Below are positions 62,220 to 64,000 of a DNA stretch of 64,000 nt, piece by piece. The position numbers and the translations under genes are program-made. Source of the stretch: Flintibacter faecis (GTDB taxonomy: Bacteria; Bacillota; Clostridia; Oscillospirales; Oscillospiraceae). The notes beneath the pieces are model-generated. The model searched no databases and was not told the DNA's origin. It saw nothing but the letters and a program-made list of their open reading frames with translations. The stretch's first letter is position 1, and each line of letters opens with the position of its first letter. Location of the stretch: contig NZ_JACOPN010000001.1 in NCBI RefSeq assembly GCF_014287875.1, positions 186,001-250,000 of the forward strand, given 5' to 3'.

Positions 62220-63503
62220 TCAGACCTGGGCCAGAGCCTGGTCGATATCGGCGATGAGATCGGCGGCATCCTCAATGCCGCAGGACATGCGCACCAGGTC
62301 GGGGGTGATGCCGGCGGCGGCCAACTCCGCGTCGTTCATCTGCCGGTGGGTGGCAGAGGCGGGGTGCAGGCAACAGGTGCGGGCGTCGGCCACGTGGGTC
62401 TCGATGGCGGCCAGGCGCAGGTGCTTCATAAACTCCTCCGCCGCCTTGCGTCCGCCCTTTACGCCGAAGGAGACCACGCCGCAGGTGCCATTGGGCATAT
62501 ACTTCTTGGCGATGTCGTAATACTTGTCCCCCTCCAGGCCGGGATAGGTGACCCAGGCCACCTTGGGGCTGCCCTTCAGATATTTGGCCACCGCCAGGGC
62601 GTTTTCACAGTGGCGGGCCATGCGCACATGCAGGCTCTCCAGCCCCAGATTCAGCAGGAAGGCATTCTGGGGGGCCTGGATGGACCCGAAGTCCCGCATC
62701 AGCTGGGCCGTGGCCTTGGTGATGAAGGCCCCGCCCTGGCCGAACTTCTCGGCATAGGTGATGCCGTGATAGCTCTCGTCGGGGGTACACAGGCCGGGGA
62801 ACTTGTCCGCGTGGGCCATCCAGTCGAACTTTCCGCTGTCCACGATGCAGCCGCCCACGGCGGCGCCGTGGCCGTCCATATACTTGGTGGTGGAGTGGGT
62901 GACGATGTCGCAGCCCCACTCAAACGGGCGGCAGTTCACGGGGGTGGCGAAGGTGTTGTCCATGATCAGGGGCACGCCGTGGGCGTGGGCCGCCTTGGCA
63001 AAGCGCTCAATATCCAGCACGGTGAGGGCGGGGTTGGCGATGGTCTCGCCGAACACGGCCTTGGTGTTGGGCCGGAAGGCGGCCTGCAGCTCCTCGTCGG
63101 AGCAGTCGGGCTCCACGAAGGTAAACTCAATGCCCATCTTCTTCATGGTCACGGCGAACAGGTTATAGGTGCCGCCGTAGATGGTGGAGGAGGCCACCAC
63201 ATGGTCACCGCAGTTGGCGATGTTGAACACAGCATAGAAGTTGGCCGCCTGGCCGGAGGAGGTGAGCATGGCGGCGGTTCCACCCTCCATGTCGCAGATC
63301 TTGGCCGCCACCATGTCGTTGGTGGGGTTTTGCAGGCGGGTATAGAAATATCCGCTGGCCTCCAGGTCGAACAGCTTGCCCATGTCCTCGCTGGTGTCAT
63401 ATTTAAATGTGGTGGACTGGATAATGGGGATCTGGCGGGGCTCGCCGTTGCCCGGCGTATAGCCGCCCTGGACGCACTTGGTATTGATGGCGTAATCGCT
63501 CAT
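62220..63503 (-). CDS. metY: O-acetylhomoserine sulfhydrylase (homocysteine synthase)
   Basis: 427 residues from the ATG at 63503. Cys/Met-metabolism PLP enzyme with Lys207 (HSTTKYMDG) and the LASGYFYTRLQNPT substrate loop. Combines O-acetylhomoserine with sulfide to homocysteine. PLP partner MetA/MetX is not in the window. Confidence 0.95.
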   Translation of the reverse strand: MSDYAINTKCVQGGYTPGNGEPRQIPIIQSTTFKYDTSEDMGKLFDLEASGYFYTRLQNPTNDMVAAKICDMEGGTAAMLTSSGQAANFYAVFNIANCGDHVVASSTIYGGTYNLFAVTMKKMGIEFTFVEPDCSDEELQAAFRPNTKAVFGETIANPALTVLDIERFAKAAHAHGVPLIMDNTFATPVNCRPFEWGCDIVTHSTTKYMDGHGAAVGGCIVDSGKFDWMAHADKFPGLCTPDESYHGITYAEKFGQGGAFITKATAQLMRDFGSIQAPQNAFLLNLGLESLHVRMARHCENALAVAKYLKGSPKVAWVTYPGLEGDKYYDIAKKYMPNGTCGVVSFGVKGGRKAAEEFMKHLRLAAIETHVADARTCCLHPASATHRQMNDAELAAAGITPDLVRMSCGIEDAADLIADIDQALAQV

Positions 63504-63568
63504 GTCGTTTCCTTCTTTCTTATATGGATGCGGCCCGTGTGCCGCAGGTAAAGACACAATCATCCATA

Positions 63569-63597
63569 AGAGTACCGTCTCCCGGGGACTTTGTCAA
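63569..63597 (-). promoter_or_regulatory. Possible promoter for metY
   Basis: Minus strand TTGACA (plus 63592-63597), 17 bases, TACTCT (plus 63569-63574). The -35 is perfect, the -10 weak. Confidence 0.45.
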
Positions 63598-63644
63598 GAA
63601 AAGAGCTGTCATTTTCCTCTTCATCGGCTCTCTTTTTGCTCCGA

Positions 63645-64000
63645 TCATGGCTGGGGCATCACTTCCTCCGCCGTCAGGCGCTGGTGGCTGCGGTAGTCAT
63701 CGGTGTGGCCGCTGCAGAAGAGCTCCACCGACTCCACCCCCGGCAGCTGGCTGAGGGTGAGCACCACACAGTAATCGGCCAGGGTGAGGGACAGGCCGGT
63801 CAACGTGCTGTAGGGTTCGGTAAACCACACCCACAGACAGCCAGAGTCCTCCGTATCCCAGGCCCAGCCCTCTAACTCGGTGCTCTTCGGGAAGGGGGAG
63901 ACCAGGCCCTCCCGGTCCGGCCCGGCCAGCAGGGCCCGCAGCAGCTCCTCCGGCCCCGGCTGGTCCGGTCCGGCATAGGGCTGGCTCTCCAGCACCTGGC
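63645..64000 (-). CDS. GerMN-domain protein, partial
   Basis: C-terminal ~118 residues of a protein whose start lies beyond the right edge (open frame to 64000). LLRALLAGPDREGLVSPFP and the strand pattern ending in LADYCVVLTLSQLPGVESVELF match the GerMN domain of sporulation/germination lipoproteins. The role in this organism is inferred. Confidence 0.75.
   Translation of the reverse strand, partial: QVLESQPYAGPDQPGPEELLRALLAGPDREGLVSPFPKSTELEGWAWDTEDSGCLWVWFTEPYSTLTGLSLTLADYCVVLTLSQLPGVESVELFCSGHTDDYRSHQRLTAEEVMPQP

Overview
The window looks like a chromosomal segment of a GC-rich anaerobic Bacillota, most like an Oscillospiraceae/Flavonifractor-type Clostridia. The evidence is gene content rather than a marker gene: a two-gene SUF-like minimal Fe-S system, a complete type II fatty-acid operon with FabK, a T-box in front of pheS, an M-box in front of mgtE, a GerMN-like fragment, V-type pyrophosphatase, and strong purine-rich ribosome binding sites with frequent GTG/TTG starts. 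No rRNA, phage, insertion sequence or CRISPR array was seen. Taxonomy is inference.

Layout. Positions 1-9200 hold the 3' end of a TrkH potassium transporter, a membrane pyrophosphatase (hppA), a small unknown gene, an iron alcohol dehydrogenase, tRNA-Ser, a DUF3298-like gene, a YerC/methyltransferase/Hsp33 operon and pfkA. Positions 9360-9970 are a five-gene tRNA operon (Val, Asp, Phe, Gly, Cys) in which every spacer carries its own inverted repeat. Positions 10171-12075 are an ECF sigma factor with a membrane anti-sigma factor of RsgI/SEAL-PepSY type, whose codon use differs from its neighbours. Positions 12084-26106 are a divergently regulated sugar-alcohol locus. A ROK repressor faces an FGGY kinase, a polyol dehydrogenase, a five-component ABC importer with two different ATPases, a 37-residue membrane peptide, an inositol-phosphatase-like enzyme, a second FGGY kinase, UlaE and AraD. 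Together these can carry a pentitol through L-xylulose, L-xylulose-5-P and L-ribulose-5-P to D-xylulose-5-P.

Positions 26331-34193 hold a radical SAM/SPASM protein, purA, an S41 protease with S-layer-type repeats, a pair of COG0523 metal GTPases (one His-rich, one fused to a DUF1980-like domain) and an NSS transporter. Positions 34397-44282 (minus strand) are the fatty-acid operon acpP-accB-accC-accD-accA-fabH-fabK-fabD-fabG-fabF-fabZ-marR, with a putative tandem operator at its promoter and a hairpin-rich insert between fabG and fabF.

Positions 44502-64000 hold a MATE exporter, pheST under a T-box, sufC-sufB (SMS type), a NAD(P)HX repair enzyme, a lipoprotein, alr, a mazF toxin without an adjacent antitoxin, an exported protein, a rhomboid protease, serC-serA, an N-terminally short mgtE under an M-box with a possible upstream leader peptide, a DUF3783 gene, an O-acetylhomoserine sulfhydrylase and a partial GerMN-like gene. 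Several dispersed palindromic repeats lie in the intergenic gaps.
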